Source: Myxococcales bacterium (GTDB taxonomy: Bacteria; Myxococcota; Polyangia; Polyangiales; Polyangiaceae). Taken from it: a stretch of 64,000 nucleotides of DNA. The translations under genes and the position numbers were made by a program. Positions within the stretch are counted from its first letter, which is position 1, and each line of letters begins with the position of its first letter. The stretch lies in assembly GCA_003151595.1 (NCBI GenBank), contig PLXW01000060.1:38583-102582 (forward strand). Reading direction: 5' to 3'. Positions 17,604-27,808 of this stretch are shown in pieces. The notes below the pieces were generated by a model, which was not told the DNA's origin, did not search any database, and worked only from the letters and a program-made list of their open reading frames with translations.

Positions 17604-20600
17604 ATGCGGAAGTTGTGCCTGCCCCTCACTCTCATTGCGATCGCCTCAGCGGCCATCGCCATTGGCTGCGAAGACGGACCTGACCAGACGTTCCAGCCAG
17701 CCCCCTCGGGCGCGGCAGGAAACTGGAACAACGGCAACGTCGACGCTGCCGTTCTCACCGGCGTTACGGCCTCGTTCGACGCGGGTTTTCCCACGCAGAA
17801 CGCCGTCACGCTCTGCAGCACCGACCTGAAACGACAGCGCTGGGCATGGATGCTCGCGCAGCCGATCCAGCCGCCGCGCAAGTACGCCGGCATCGACCTC
17901 GCGAAGGACAACCTTTGGGACGGTCTGACGATCGACGAGGCGGAGTCGCCCCCGAGCGATCCGAACTCGCCCGAAGGCGGTCTCTGCCAGTCGACGCCGC
18001 TCGGCTTCGAAGGCACGTGCCCGTCCGGCATCGGCGGCTGCAACGGCAACTACTGGGGTAACAACCAGGAAGTCGGCTTCAGCTGGAACGTCGCGACGCA
18101 CGTCCTCGACCAGATGACGCTGAACCTCGGGTACACGGGGTCGCTTCAGACGAACAAGTACCCCGACAACAACGGGGAATCGCACGACTACACGCTCACG
18201 ATCGGCGACATCTATCGTCGCGACGGAGCGCCGTTCGAGATCAACTGGAACTCGAAGACGGATCGCAACACGAAGATCACGAACATCTTCAACGCGATCA
18301 TGTCGACGTACTCGCAGGCGGCCGGTGTCCCGTTCAACACCGCGAGCTGCACGAACGACGCGGCCTGCGTCGCTCCCGGTACGGTCTCCAACTGCCAGTG
18401 CCTTCACGCCACGACCGGCGACCTCACGCAGTGCAAGGCCGGCACCAAGGGCCAGTGCGGCACGACGAACTGCGCGACGGACGGCAACTGCCTCGTCAGC
18501 CCGAACAATGGTGGCGGCACCTACTTCGGCATCCGCCCGATGGTCGTTTACATCGTCGGCACCGCCGGCGTCCCGCAGCCGGCGCTCAGCACGCCCACGC
18601 TCATCTACAACTTCTTCACGAAGTGGGAGCCGTACTCGAACCTGAACCAGCTCGTGACGCTCGACGCCAACGGTCCGACCGCCTCCGGTATCCCGGTCGG
18701 TCAGCCGAAGTCGATCACGACGACCTGCATCCAGCAGATCGGTCAGAAGTTCTCGGACCTCCAGGCCAACTGCGTCCAGGTCACGGGCGACAAGGCGAAT
18801 CCGGACGGAGTTGACGCGGTCAACCTCAACAAGATTCTCCACGGTCTCAGCCACGACCAGGAGCACTGGACCGCGAACGTCCTCGGCGTGAACCAGAACT
18901 TCACGTCGGCGAAGGTCGCCGGGAACCCCGAGCTCGTCGTGCTCGACACCGACATCCCGCAGGGGGGTGACATCACCCAGGACTACGAGTTCGACCTCCG
19001 CGCCCGTGGCAACCTCGCGAACGACTTCACCGCCAACGGTGAGGACAACCGCGGTTCGTCGCTCATGATGATCGAGTGGTCGCGTCTCCTCCTCGAGGAC
19101 ATCGCGGTGCAGCTCTCGACCCCCGGCGTGTGGAACCCGACGGGCGCGCCGGTCAAGCCGAAGAAGCTCGGCGACCCGGGTTGCATCGGTTTCAACGGCA
19201 GCCACATCCCGAACTACGTCGCGACGAACAAGGCCCCGGCGACGTTCGGCTGCTCCGGCGTCGAGGGGCTCATCATCCCGGTGAGCTACGACGCGGACGG
19301 CGCGAGCGAGTTCGCGAACGATCCCGAGATCGCGACGATCGATCCGCTCGCGGATCTCAACCCGGCCAACAACTTCGACGCGATTGGTTTCTACAACAGC
19401 GTGCTGAAGCCGGGCGACCTCGCCGGCGCGCTCTGCATCGACGGCAACGCGTCGTCGGACTGCATCACATCGCTCGCCCTCTGGACGAACACGCTCAACC
19501 AGGTGGTTCGCGTCCTCGGCAACGGCGACATCAACAACCTCCCGTCCGAGCTCCAGGACCGTCGCTACTACTTCAAGTTCTTCGGACAGGCGTTCGTGAA
19601 GTACCTGAAGGCGTACGGCAACTACAAGACGCTGTACCCGACCACGGTCAACAACTTCCCCGACGGAACGGTCGGCGGCGGTCTCGGCCCCTCGGACGTC
19701 GTCAAGACGCAGATCGACATGGAGTCGCTGTTCTTCGACTACCAGGTCTCTCCGGGCACCGGCGGCGCTCAGTCGTACGACAAGTTCGAGTACGTGGACC
19801 GCACCACGATCGGCCAAGGGGCCGGCGGTACGGAGAACTACATTCCCTGGGACTTTGAGTACGGCTGCGACCTCCTCGGCGGCAACCAGCGCTACGACAA
19901 CTGGTTCCGTCGCATGGACCGCGAGGAAATCGGCCTCTACTCGGCGATGCTCGAGGACAAGGCGAAGACCCCGGGCGCGGAGAACAACGTCAACATCACC
20001 AACCTGTTCGGCAGCACGCTGCTCAACGGTAACCCGGCCGCGGGCGTCCCCGGCGCGTTCCCGAGCTTTGCGTGCGCAAGTGGCCAGGGGGGTGACCCGA
20101 CGGCGAACTGCGGCGGGAACGCTCCCCTCGATCCCAACCAGACCGGGATGCTGCCCTGCCTCGCTGGCGGGACGTGCGCGACCGCGGGCAACATCTGCGT
20201 CACCGCCAAGAGCCTCGAGAACGGTCTCGTTCAGGCGTGCGGCACTCCGTGCGACTTCACGACGTACCCGGCCTCGGGTTGCCAGAGCAACTGGCAGGTG
20301 TGCGCGGACGACCTGCAGGGCGGCGGCGAAGGCTGCGTGGCTGCCATGATGGACAAGAACGGTCACCAGGCCAACGCGCTCCCCTACCTCGCCCACTACC
20401 CGGGTGCGTGGTCGCGGACGCCGTTCTCGGCGGGCCACAGCCCGATCACCATCGCGGACGCGGACAAGCACCCGGAAATCGGCGTCGCTCACGTCAACGT
20501 CCCGAACTTCAAGGGCGGCCCGTACACCAACAGCCCGACGGTTCAGTCGCAGGGCGCGGACGGCGGAATGTCTTGCGCGACCGGATGGACCTTCGGCGCC

Positions 20601-21257
20601 GACTTGCTCTGCCACGCTCCCCTCAACTCGGGGAAGGGCACGCTCGCGGCGACGTTCAACCCGCTCACGCCGTGGCTCGAAGTTCAGCCCGGTGTCGGCT
20701 TCCCGATCGCGGTCGACGGTCAGCGTGACCAGTGGGTCTCGGCCGGACAGTTCGACTTCACGGGCGTCCTCGAGGCGTACCTGATCGACTACAAACCGTG
20801 GGTCGACACCCTCAAGCCCGGCTGCGTCGAGAGCGACCCGGACGCGGCGACGGCGTGCAGCCCCGGCTTCACGTGCAACCCGGTCTCCAAGGCTTGCGAA
20901 GCTTCGGACGACAGCGTCCAGGTTCTCGCGATCGAAGGCGAAGACTTCCTCGGTCAGGCCTTCCTCTGCCAGGACCCGACGACGGGCGACATCCTCCACG
21001 TGGGTATGTACGACTCGGCTATCACGCTCGTGAACTGGCTGGCTGCCCACCCCGGAAACACGAACCCCAACGCCTCGACGGGTTCGAGCGCGCAGTTCGC
21101 CTGCCAGATCATCCTGCGACGGTCGCCTTACAACAACTACATCGATCAGATCACCGCGAAGGTCTACGGCGCAACCGTGAACATCAGCGGTGGGCAAGGC
21201 CTCGGCCGAGTCACCGACCTTGTGTTGTTCGATCCCAGCCTCATCCAGGCCCTCTGA
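17604..21257 (+). CDS. Very large lipoprotein of unknown function, partner of the downstream metalloprotease
   Basis: A 1217-residue lipoprotein. The ATG at 17604 follows GGAAGGAG and opens a signal peptide with lipobox AIGC (Cys22). The mature protein is Asn/Asp/Gly/Thr-rich, with scattered Cys-rich patches (CTNDAACVAPG at about 250-270, a second patch at about 860-920, and CSPGFTCNPVSKAC near 1090) that resemble short disulfide knots. No catalytic motif or known family is recognised. The stop codon overlaps a possible start of the next gene (TGATG), so the two are one operon. Both products carry lipoboxes and are of similar size, suggesting a surface or periplasmic complex. Confidence in the gene is high; its function is unknown. 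Confidence 0.9.
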   Translation: MRKLCLPLTLIAIASAAIAIGCEDGPDQTFQPAPSGAAGNWNNGNVDAAVLTGVTASFDAGFPTQNAVTLCSTDLKRQRWAWMLAQPIQPPRKYAGIDLAKDNLWDGLTIDEAESPPSDPNSPEGGLCQSTPLGFEGTCPSGIGGCNGNYWGNNQEVGFSWNVATHVLDQMTLNLGYTGSLQTNKYPDNNGESHDYTLTIGDIYRRDGAPFEINWNSKTDRNTKITNIFNAIMSTYSQAAGVPFNTASCTNDAACVAPGTVSNCQCLHATTGDLTQCKAGTKGQCGTTNCATDGNCLVSPNNGGGTYFGIRPMVVYIVGTAGVPQPALSTPTLIYNFFTKWEPYSNLNQLVTLDANGPTASGIPVGQPKSITTTCIQQIGQKFSDLQANCVQVTGDKANPDGVDAVNLNKILHGLSHDQEHWTANVLGVNQNFTSAKVAGNPELVVLDTDIPQGGDITQDYEFDLRARGNLANDFTANGEDNRGSSLMMIEWSRLLLEDIAVQLSTPGVWNPTGAPVKPKKLGDPGCIGFNGSHIPNYVATNKAPATFGCSGVEGLIIPVSYDADGASEFANDPEIATIDPLADLNPANNFDAIGFYNSVLKPGDLAGALCIDGNASSDCITSLALWTNTLNQVVRVLGNGDINNLPSELQDRRYYFKFFGQAFVKYLKAYGNYKTLYPTTVNNFPDGTVGGGLGPSDVVKTQIDMESLFFDYQVSPGTGGAQSYDKFEYVDRTTIGQGAGGTENYIPWDFEYGCDLLGGNQRYDNWFRRMDREEIGLYSAMLEDKAKTPGAENNVNITNLFGSTLLNGNPAAGVPGAFPSFACASGQGGDPTANCGGNAPLDPNQTGMLPCLAGGTCATAGNICVTAKSLENGLVQACGTPCDFTTYPASGCQSNWQVCADDLQGGGEGCVAAMMDKNGHQANALPYLAHYPGAWSRTPFSAGHSPITIADADKHPEIGVAHVNVPNFKGGPYTNSPTVQSQGADGGMSCATGWTFGADLLCHAPLNSGKGTLAATFNPLTPWLEVQPGVGFPIAVDGQRDQWVSAGQFDFTGVLEAYLIDYKPWVDTLKPGCVESDPDAATACSPGFTCNPVSKACEASDDSVQVLAIEGEDFLGQAFLCQDPTTGDILHVGMYDSAITLVNWLAAHPGNTNPNASTGSSAQFACQIILRRSPYNNYIDQITAKVYGATVNISGGQGLGRVTDLVLFDPSLIQAL

Positions 21258-21283
21258 TGGAAGCGCACGTGGAGAAGAAACAG

Positions 21284-24200
21284 ATGCTTGCTAGAAACTA
21301 TCGTGCAGCTACTGCCATCACGGCACTCGCAGTCACTTGCGGACTCTGGGGTTGCGTTGCAGACCGCCCGTCTCGTAACGGCGTCTTCAACGAGAACCAG
21401 TACCTCCGAAAGGACTTCCTCATCGCCCCGGGTGACAACTCGGTTCCCGATCGAGGCTGGTACGTCAAGTCGACCATCACCCAGACGACGACGCCGAACC
21501 CGCTCGGGAGCGCCTTCGGCGCCGGTCTCTATGCCGGCGCAGAAGGGGGAGGGGCCGCAAACCTCGTCCGCTTCGCGGTGACGCAAGACAAACTCCAGAT
21601 GCTCAACATGCGCGAGCTCAGCAATGATCCGACGATCCTTGCCCAGAATCAGCGCACGCCGGAAGTCGTCAACGCCTGGCCGGTCACGAACGTCGATCTG
21701 AAGTACCAGATCAACCTCGACGGCGAGAAAACGAACTTCTACCAGGAGAACCAGGAGCTCGACTGGCAGGTTCGTCAGTGGGTGAAGATCAACTTCGCCA
21801 AGAACGACATCAGCGATCTGTATGCGTTCGCGGCGAACACGAACGAGGTCATCCAGCACTGCACCGCCCTCGCGGATGCGTCGGTCACGCTGGTCGACGG
21901 CTCGTTCAAGGTCAACGAGGCGGACGAGCAGTTCCAGTTCGCCCTCAACATGACGATCCCGATCGCCTACGACTCGACGGTCACCACGGCGGCCGACGGT
22001 ACGACGAGCAGCGACGCGGCGACCTGCGAAGCCGCGTTCGGTGGTTCCGCCCGGACGTTCGCGCTGATGGGGCGTCAGAACGTGACCCTCACGCTCCTCA
22101 CGTCGTTCGTTCGACCTGAGAAGATCGTGAGCCCGACCTACGTTCCGATGCCGATCAGCGAGAAGGACCCGATTCAGCACAAGTACGGGGCGTTTCAGAC
22201 CGTGCCGCTGGTTCGTGACGCCAACACGGGTCTTCTCAATGCGCAGCAGCTCGTGGGGCGTTTCGATCCCAACAAGCCGATCAAGTACTACTTCTCGCCC
22301 GGCATGCCGGCCATCTACCAGTCGTTCTTCCTCGGAACGGATCTCACTGGCAACACCAGCGGTCTCCAGTTCCAGACGAACCAGATCCTGACGAAGGCTG
22401 GCGCAACGGGGAAGCTCACGTTCCTCAACTACAACGACGCGGCGACCTTCAAGGACGCGGCGGGCCCGGTGCGTGAGGTTGGCGATCCTCGCTACAGCTT
22501 CATCAACTGGCACTCGGATCTCGATTCGGACTCCGGTCTCCTCGGCGTCGCGCAGTTCTTCACGAACCCGCTCACCGGTGAAACGCTGTCAGCGACGGTG
22601 AATCTCTGGGAAGGCAACTTCAAAGACACCGTTCAGCAGCGACTCGAGCTGTTCCTCCAGACGGTTGGCGCCGAATACCTCCTGCCTGACGGGAGCGACT
22701 TCGACGACAAGGCGTACGGCGGCTCGACGTGCACGACCGGCCAGCAGATGCCGCTCGTCCCGGCCGACATCGCGGCGAAGTTGAACGCCCAGTCGACGGT
22801 CTACAACAAGATGCAGGCGCAGCTGCAAAAGCCGTTCGCACAGTACGGCTACCTCGGCCCCGCCGACTTCGTTCCGGACCACCTGGACACCAAGGGGCAG
22901 CCCGATCAGGAGTTCTGGGCGCCGTACTACTCGGTCATCCCGTACATGACGTACGCGGACCCGGCGGCGAACATCTTCGTCAATCCTGAAGGGACGATCT
23001 TCATGTCCCAGCAGGCGCAGGAATGGCAGGCGCTTCAGAAGGTCGCCTCCTTCCAGCAGCTCGCCGGGCAGATCGACCAGGGCCTGACGCCCTTCGACAC
23101 CGAAGGCGCGTCGAACGTCCAGGACGCCGTTGCGTTCGGGAACCGCTGGACCTCGCTCGGCGAGGCGGTCACCGATCACGAGTACACGAGCCGATATCTG
23201 CCGGGCCGCGCGGCCGCCGACGACATCGGTCTCTTCTCGTACTTCGACATCTACCAGAAGAACGGACGCCACTGCGTCAACGGCAAGTGGGAGAGTCTCG
23301 CGGACTACACCACGAGCCTGATCAGCAGCCTCAACATGGCCGTCGTGGCGCACGAGTTCGGGCACACGATGGGCCTCCGCCACAACTTCATGGGCTCGGT
23401 CGATCAGCGCAACTACCCGACGCAGGCGGACCCCGCCAACCCGGCGAAGAAGAACGTGACGCTCTATTCCTCGAGCATCATGGATTACAACCAGCCGATC
23501 GTTGAGGCCTTCTTCGAGTCGGCCGGCAACGCGCAAATCTGGGGCACATACGACGCGGCGGCGATCGCCTGGATCTACGGCAACGACCTGGACGCGACGA
23601 AGGTCGTGCCCCCGCACGGTCCGGCGACGCTCGACACCGGCGCCTCTGGCCAGCTGAGCCCCACGACTCCGTGGAACGATCCGCTCGGCTTCTCGACGGA
23701 TGGCAAGGTGGAGACTCAGTTCCTCTACTGCAGCGACGAGCACATGAAGTTCACGCCGCTCTGCCGGCAGTACGACGTGGGCGCGACGCCGGCGGAAATC
23801 ACGGCGAACGACATTCAGCGCCGCGAGTGGAACTACCTCTTCACGAACTTCCGCCTCTACCACAAGTTCTTCAGCGTCGCGAACTACCCCACGAGCGTCG
23901 TGAACGACTTCAACGAGATGCGTCGCTTCGCTTCTCTCTGGGCGTTCGACTGGTCGTCGGGTGAGCTGCAGAACACGCTCCGCCTCGTCGGTATCAACAT
24001 CCCGATCACCGCGACGGCGAATGAGTACTACGACGAGATTACGAACAAGTTCAACACGGACATCTCCGCTGCAAACCAGCTCTCGCTGTCGTACCAGCGC
24101 GCGATTCTCGACCAGTCCTCTGGTGAGCGTCCGTACATCACCCAGTTCGACGGCTTCTACGGCGACGTCACGCAGCAGGGCATCCAGCTCGACAAGCTGC

Positions 24201-24892
24201 AGGTGACGGCGTCGGCGATGGAGAACTGGCCGGCCATCTCGAACTACGACCCGACGCAGGCGAACGGCGCCTACCTCACCAGCATCGCGGGTGGCATCGG
24301 AGACAACGCGTACAACGCGGTCGCTCAGGCGGCCATGTCCGACTATCTCGGAGCGGCGTTCGCGACGTTCTCGTACTCCCAGGTCGGCCCGATCGCGGAG
24401 TTCGCGGCCAACTCGCACAGCCAGAAGTTCGGCGGCAACCTGACGTACCGTGACTGGGTTGGCGGGTATGCGTTCTCTCGTGAACGCGACTTCCTCGACT
24501 ACGTCCACGGCATCGCAGTCGCCCACGACTTCCCGAACTGCGACGAGAACGGCGACAACTGCGATCCCTGCACGTCGCTCGATCACTGCACCTGGGACCC
24601 CCGCACGCTCGCGGCGAACCCCATCGTCATCACCCAGTCGGACACGTACAACCGCTTCCAGGCGCCCGATGGACGTACGTACATCTGGGGCTACATCAGC
24701 AGCCGCAATCAGTGGGTGCTCGTCGATCGCGATCGCAACGTCGCGGCCTACGTGCAGTTCCTGAACTGGACCACGGACGTCGTGAACGGCCAGGACGACG
24801 GGTACAACGGCGCGAGCCCGCTCGAGAAGAACGTCCGCTTCGTCGTGGACGCCTTCACCTACTACAACGACCAGACGCTCTCGGCGCCCTGA
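21284..24892 (+). CDS. Large zinc metalloprotease lipoprotein (HExxHxxGxxH)
   Basis: A 1202-residue lipoprotein. The ATG at 21284 follows GGAGAAG at the proper distance and starts a signal peptide with lipobox LWGC (Cys24). An in-frame ATG at 21257 overlapping the previous stop is an alternative. The active site is HEFGHTMGLRH with zinc ligands His690, His694 and His700 and general base Glu691, followed by a Met-turn (SIMDY, Met733). This gluzincin/metzincin layout, with GLRHNF after the motif, matches the DUF4953/DUF5117 group of bacterial zinc-dependent metalloproteases. It is probably a cell-surface endopeptidase. A C-terminal Cys-rich stretch (CDENGDNCDPC, about 1086-1096) may form disulfides. 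The operon ends just downstream at a strong hairpin. Confidence 0.88.
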   Translation: MLARNYRAATAITALAVTCGLWGCVADRPSRNGVFNENQYLRKDFLIAPGDNSVPDRGWYVKSTITQTTTPNPLGSAFGAGLYAGAEGGGAANLVRFAVTQDKLQMLNMRELSNDPTILAQNQRTPEVVNAWPVTNVDLKYQINLDGEKTNFYQENQELDWQVRQWVKINFAKNDISDLYAFAANTNEVIQHCTALADASVTLVDGSFKVNEADEQFQFALNMTIPIAYDSTVTTAADGTTSSDAATCEAAFGGSARTFALMGRQNVTLTLLTSFVRPEKIVSPTYVPMPISEKDPIQHKYGAFQTVPLVRDANTGLLNAQQLVGRFDPNKPIKYYFSPGMPAIYQSFFLGTDLTGNTSGLQFQTNQILTKAGATGKLTFLNYNDAATFKDAAGPVREVGDPRYSFINWHSDLDSDSGLLGVAQFFTNPLTGETLSATVNLWEGNFKDTVQQRLELFLQTVGAEYLLPDGSDFDDKAYGGSTCTTGQQMPLVPADIAAKLNAQSTVYNKMQAQLQKPFAQYGYLGPADFVPDHLDTKGQPDQEFWAPYYSVIPYMTYADPAANIFVNPEGTIFMSQQAQEWQALQKVASFQQLAGQIDQGLTPFDTEGASNVQDAVAFGNRWTSLGEAVTDHEYTSRYLPGRAAADDIGLFSYFDIYQKNGRHCVNGKWESLADYTTSLISSLNMAVVAHEFGHTMGLRHNFMGSVDQRNYPTQADPANPAKKNVTLYSSSIMDYNQPIVEAFFESAGNAQIWGTYDAAAIAWIYGNDLDATKVVPPHGPATLDTGASGQLSPTTPWNDPLGFSTDGKVETQFLYCSDEHMKFTPLCRQYDVGATPAEITANDIQRREWNYLFTNFRLYHKFFSVANYPTSVVNDFNEMRRFASLWAFDWSSGELQNTLRLVGINIPITATANEYYDEITNKFNTDISAANQLSLSYQRAILDQSSGERPYITQFDGFYGDVTQQGIQLDKLQVTASAMENWPAISNYDPTQANGAYLTSIAGGIGDNAYNAVAQAAMSDYLGAAFATFSYSQVGPIAEFAANSHSQKFGGNLTYRDWVGGYAFSRERDFLDYVHGIAVAHDFPNCDENGDNCDPCTSLDHCTWDPRTLAANPIVITQSDTYNRFQAPDGRTYIWGYISSRNQWVLVDRDRNVAAYVQFLNWTTDVVNGQDDGYNGASPLEKNVRFVVDAFTYYNDQTLSAP

Positions 24893-24919
24893 CCTGAGTC
24901 AGCGACACTGAGACCGCGG

Positions 24920-24961
24920 ACGCGCGGCCTGTCCTCACGGACGGCCGCGCGTTCGTGTTTT
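24920..24961 (+). terminator. Strong intrinsic terminator after the metalloprotease gene
   Basis: ACGCGCGGCC (24920-24929) pairs with GGCCGCGCGT (24943-24952). Inside it, GTCC pairs with GGAC around a TCAC loop, giving 14 base pairs with one bulged T. A T-rich tail (TCGTGTTTT) follows at 24953-24961. It lies between convergent genes. The tail sits on the plus-strand side, so it mainly serves the metalloprotease operon. Confidence 0.85.
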
Positions 24962-24996
24962 GTGCGCGCTGCGACGACGCCGCTACGGTGAGGCGA

Positions 24997-25986
24997 CTAC
25001 TTCGGCGGCCAGCCGGTCGCGTCGAGGCAGTGCACGAACTTCACGCCCGAGAGCTTGCAGCTTCCGTCGGGGGCGAGCGTGCCGCAGATGCGGTTGAACG
25101 ACGCGGTGTCGAGATCGAAGTGGGGGTGGTTGTTCGAGGCGCACCAGTCGCACTGTGGGTTCAGCGCGGTGGCGCAGCCGACTCCGCAGCAGCTCGTGTA
25201 CGCGGGAGGAGCCGCTCCCACGCACGGGCAGCCGGGCTTCATGTCCGTGGCGTTCACGCACGGGCCGCACTCTTCGGTGCCGGAGCCCTTGCACGTGCAG
25301 TAGCCCCCGCAGCGATCGGTGAGCGCCACGAGAACGCTGCCGCCGGGGCCGGTGAGCTCGTAGCAGAGGCCCGAGGCTTCGGTGAGGCCCAGGCCCCAGT
25401 CGGTCACGGCCTTCTGCGAGAGCGAGTCGATCGCTTCCTGACTGTTGCCGACGATCATCGGAGGCGAGGCGGCGATGCCGACGCACTCGCTCGCGCCGCC
25501 GTCGAGGCCGTCGCAGACGGGGAGACTCATGGCGGTTGCGATCTTCTGCGCCGTGGCCTCGGGGAACTCGATCTGGGTGACACCGTGGCAGCCGCCCGCG
25601 GAGAGCTCGCAGTAGTAGGTCACCCAGGCTTCGGGCAGCGTGGCGACGCCCTGGTAGCCCGCGCCGAAGACGCAGGCGTCGTTGACGCACGAGCCAAGGC
25701 TCGGGGGGCACGTCTCGGCGGTGCATGCGACGTGGGGCATGCAGAGGTCGAGGTCGGTGGCGACGTGAAGCGTCGTGCCGGAGTCCAGGTACCCGCAGCC
25801 GGCGCCGGGGACTGGGGAAGGGGAGGCGTCTGCGGTGGCGGGGGATCCGTCAGTCGTCGATGGGCTCCCGTCGTCGCCCGCGGGCGGCGCTGCATCGACC
25901 GTGGCGTCGGGGCCGCCCACGCTCTCCGCCGAGGACGTTCCACAGGCGGAGAGCGCAGCGAGAGACGCGATGACGAGCACCCGCAT
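24997..25986 (-). CDS. Lipoprotein with expansin/GH45-like double-psi beta-barrel domain
   Basis: A 329-residue lipoprotein with signal peptide and lipobox LSAC (Cys15), then an Asp/Ser/Pro/Gly-rich linker to about residue 60. The rest is Cys-rich. The segment ALTDRCGGYC, followed later by HFDLDTASFNRIC and a final GVKFVHC, matches the layout of expansin and GH45-type double-psi beta-barrels, where HFD is a hallmark. It may bind or loosen polysaccharide at the cell surface. Whether it has a catalytic aspartate pair cannot be settled by eye. It is monocistronic, and its end faces the terminator described above. Confidence 0.6.
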   Translation of the reverse strand: MRVLVIASLAALSACGTSSAESVGGPDATVDAAPPAGDDGSPSTTDGSPATADASPSPVPGAGCGYLDSGTTLHVATDLDLCMPHVACTAETCPPSLGSCVNDACVFGAGYQGVATLPEAWVTYYCELSAGGCHGVTQIEFPEATAQKIATAMSLPVCDGLDGGASECVGIAASPPMIVGNSQEAIDSLSQKAVTDWGLGLTEASGLCYELTGPGGSVLVALTDRCGGYCTCKGSGTEECGPCVNATDMKPGCPCVGAAPPAYTSCCGVGCATALNPQCDWCASNNHPHFDLDTASFNRICGTLAPDGSCKLSGVKFVHCLDATGWPPK

Positions 25987-26014
25987 GGGTCGACCCCCTC
26001 GTCCGAGTCTACCT

Positions 26015-27538
26015 TCAGGCGGCGGCGTCGAGGGGGACCTCCGCTGGAGCCGCTTGCGTCTCGTACGGCTTCCGCCAGGCGCCGTGCGACCAGCGCCGCG
26101 CGAAGAGGATCGACGAGAGGATCGTCTCCGCGAGGAAGCCGCACCACCCGCCGAGGGCGCCCCATCCTGCGACCCGCCCCAGGAAGTAGGCCGCCGTCGG
26201 CACGCAGGTCCACGTGATCGCGATGCCGAGCACTGCGGTCATGCGGACGTCCGCCGCGCCGCGGAGCGAGCCTCGCAGCACGACGTTGAAGGCGTCGAGG
26301 ACCTGGAAGAGCGCGGCGACGATGAGGAGTCGCGTCGCGATGCGGACGACGTCCGAATCGCTGGTGAAGACGCGGGCGATCGCCGCCCCAAAGAAGCCGA
26401 AGACGATCCCGCACGCGGCCATGAACGTCGCCGCGGTGGCGAGCGCTGCGCGGTTCGCCCGATCGGCGCGATCGATTCGCCTCGCTCCGAGCGCGCGCCC
26501 CACCAGAATGCACGACGCTTCACCGACCGCCACGCCGGGGAGGAACGACGTACGAATCGTCGCCATGGCGATCTGGTGCGCAGCCATCTCGGCGCCGCCG
26601 ATGCTGCCGAGGACCGCGGTGAAGGCGGTGAACGCGAGGCACTCGCCGCCGAAATGGAGGCCGCTCGGGATCCCCACGGACAAGACTTCGCGGACTGCGG
26701 CCCTGTACCGGAGGAGCGGCGCGTGCGCTCGTGCCCTTCGCAAGTCGCGCGCGAGGAACCCCGAGAGCGCGACGAGCTGGAACCACTGCACGCTCGCCGT
26801 GCCGAATCCCGCGCCGGCGACCCCCAGTCGAGGCAAGCCGAAGTGGCCGTAGATGAGGCCGAACGACAGGACGGCGTTGATGGCGTTCGCGATCATCCCG
26901 ACCGCCATCGGCGTTCGCGTATCGCCCAGCGCCTGCCGGTGATTCACCAGCGCCGCGAGCGCACAGGTCGCCGGCGCGCCATACGTCACTGCGGCGAGGT
27001 AATCGCGCGCGTACGGCACGATCTGCGGATCGATCTGCAGGAGCCCGAGCAGCCCGCTCACATCGCGCGCGAGCGCCCATACGGCGACGCCGAACACCGC
27101 GCCCATGACGGCGCCGGACGCCGCGTATCGCACGCCGTCCGCCGGTCGGCCTTCGCCGACGGCAAAGGACGTCCGCACCTTCACGGCGCGCATCACGCCG
27201 AAGATCGTCGAATAGTTCAGGTACATGAGCATCGCCGCGACGCCCACGCCGCCGAGCGCGCTCGCGCCCAGGCTGCCAACCAGCTTCGTGTCGACGAGCC
27301 CGAGCAGCGTCTCGCTGAGCATGGCGGCCGCGATCGGCCACGCCAGCACGACGAGCTCGCGCAGCGTGCTGGTCGCGCCGCCCGTCTCGGTTCGCAATTC
27401 ACGCAGTTCGCTCTTCGCCGGTCGCCCGACCGCGTGCCCGATGGCCCGCTGCGCATGCAGCACGCCTCGTCTCGCGTGAGCGACCCACCGCCTCAGTCTC
27501 ACCCTTCTCACGCTCGCCACGCTCGCCACGACGTCCAC
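26015..27538 (-). CDS. MATE-family efflux transporter
   Basis: A 507-residue, about twelve-helix membrane protein. Two homologous halves can be seen, each starting with an AWPIAAAMLSE / LSVGIPSGLHFGGE type helix, as in MatE domains. Conserved features include GLVDTKLVGSLG after the first helix, and the second-half equivalent around GSIGGAEMAAHQIAM. Such proteins export cationic drugs or metabolites using sodium or proton gradients. The annotated start is a GTG at 27538 and the first 60 residues are basic and non-conserved, so the true start may lie further in. No regulator is adjacent. Confidence 0.9.
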   Translation of the reverse strand: MDVVASVASVRRVRLRRWVAHARRGVLHAQRAIGHAVGRPAKSELRELRTETGGATSTLRELVVLAWPIAAAMLSETLLGLVDTKLVGSLGASALGGVGVAAMLMYLNYSTIFGVMRAVKVRTSFAVGEGRPADGVRYAASGAVMGAVFGVAVWALARDVSGLLGLLQIDPQIVPYARDYLAAVTYGAPATCALAALVNHRQALGDTRTPMAVGMIANAINAVLSFGLIYGHFGLPRLGVAGAGFGTASVQWFQLVALSGFLARDLRRARAHAPLLRYRAAVREVLSVGIPSGLHFGGECLAFTAFTAVLGSIGGAEMAAHQIAMATIRTSFLPGVAVGEASCILVGRALGARRIDRADRANRAALATAATFMAACGIVFGFFGAAIARVFTSDSDVVRIATRLLIVAALFQVLDAFNVVLRGSLRGAADVRMTAVLGIAITWTCVPTAAYFLGRVAGWGALGGWCGFLAETILSSILFARRWSHGAWRKPYETQAAPAEVPLDAAA

Positions 27539-27808
27539 CTCTCGAGAGCCCTACTCACCGCCTGCATTCGCCAGGCGTCTCGGGGCTCGAGAAAGACGTC
27601 AGTGGCGATTCACGAAGAGGCCTCCGCGACGAGACCGCACGGGCGCTTGGCAGCTTGGCCAGCGCACGACATCGTCGGGAAGTTTCGGATCACCATCGTG
27701 TTTGAAACTTGGCAGGCGGAAGGCGCGTCGTCAAATCGATCCGCGCCGAGTGCGTGAGACCACAACGGGTGACGTCGTGAGGGGTGCGACGTCTCGACGG
27801 CAACGCGC
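27539..27808. other. Intergenic region upstream of the MATE gene
   Basis: About 270 bp between the HD-domain gene and the MATE gene, both leftward. On the minus strand a TTGACG hexamer near 27733-27738 could be a -35 element for the MATE gene, but no good -10 follows at 17 bp. Open frames here are short and unconvincing. I see no RNA gene. Confidence 0.3.

Noticed and set aside
17646..21197. 1183-codon open frame on the minus strand across the large lipoprotein
   Set aside because: Biased, Arg/Val/Glu-rich composition without motifs or a plausible start; the plus-strand lipoprotein has a signal peptide, lipobox and ribosome binding site.
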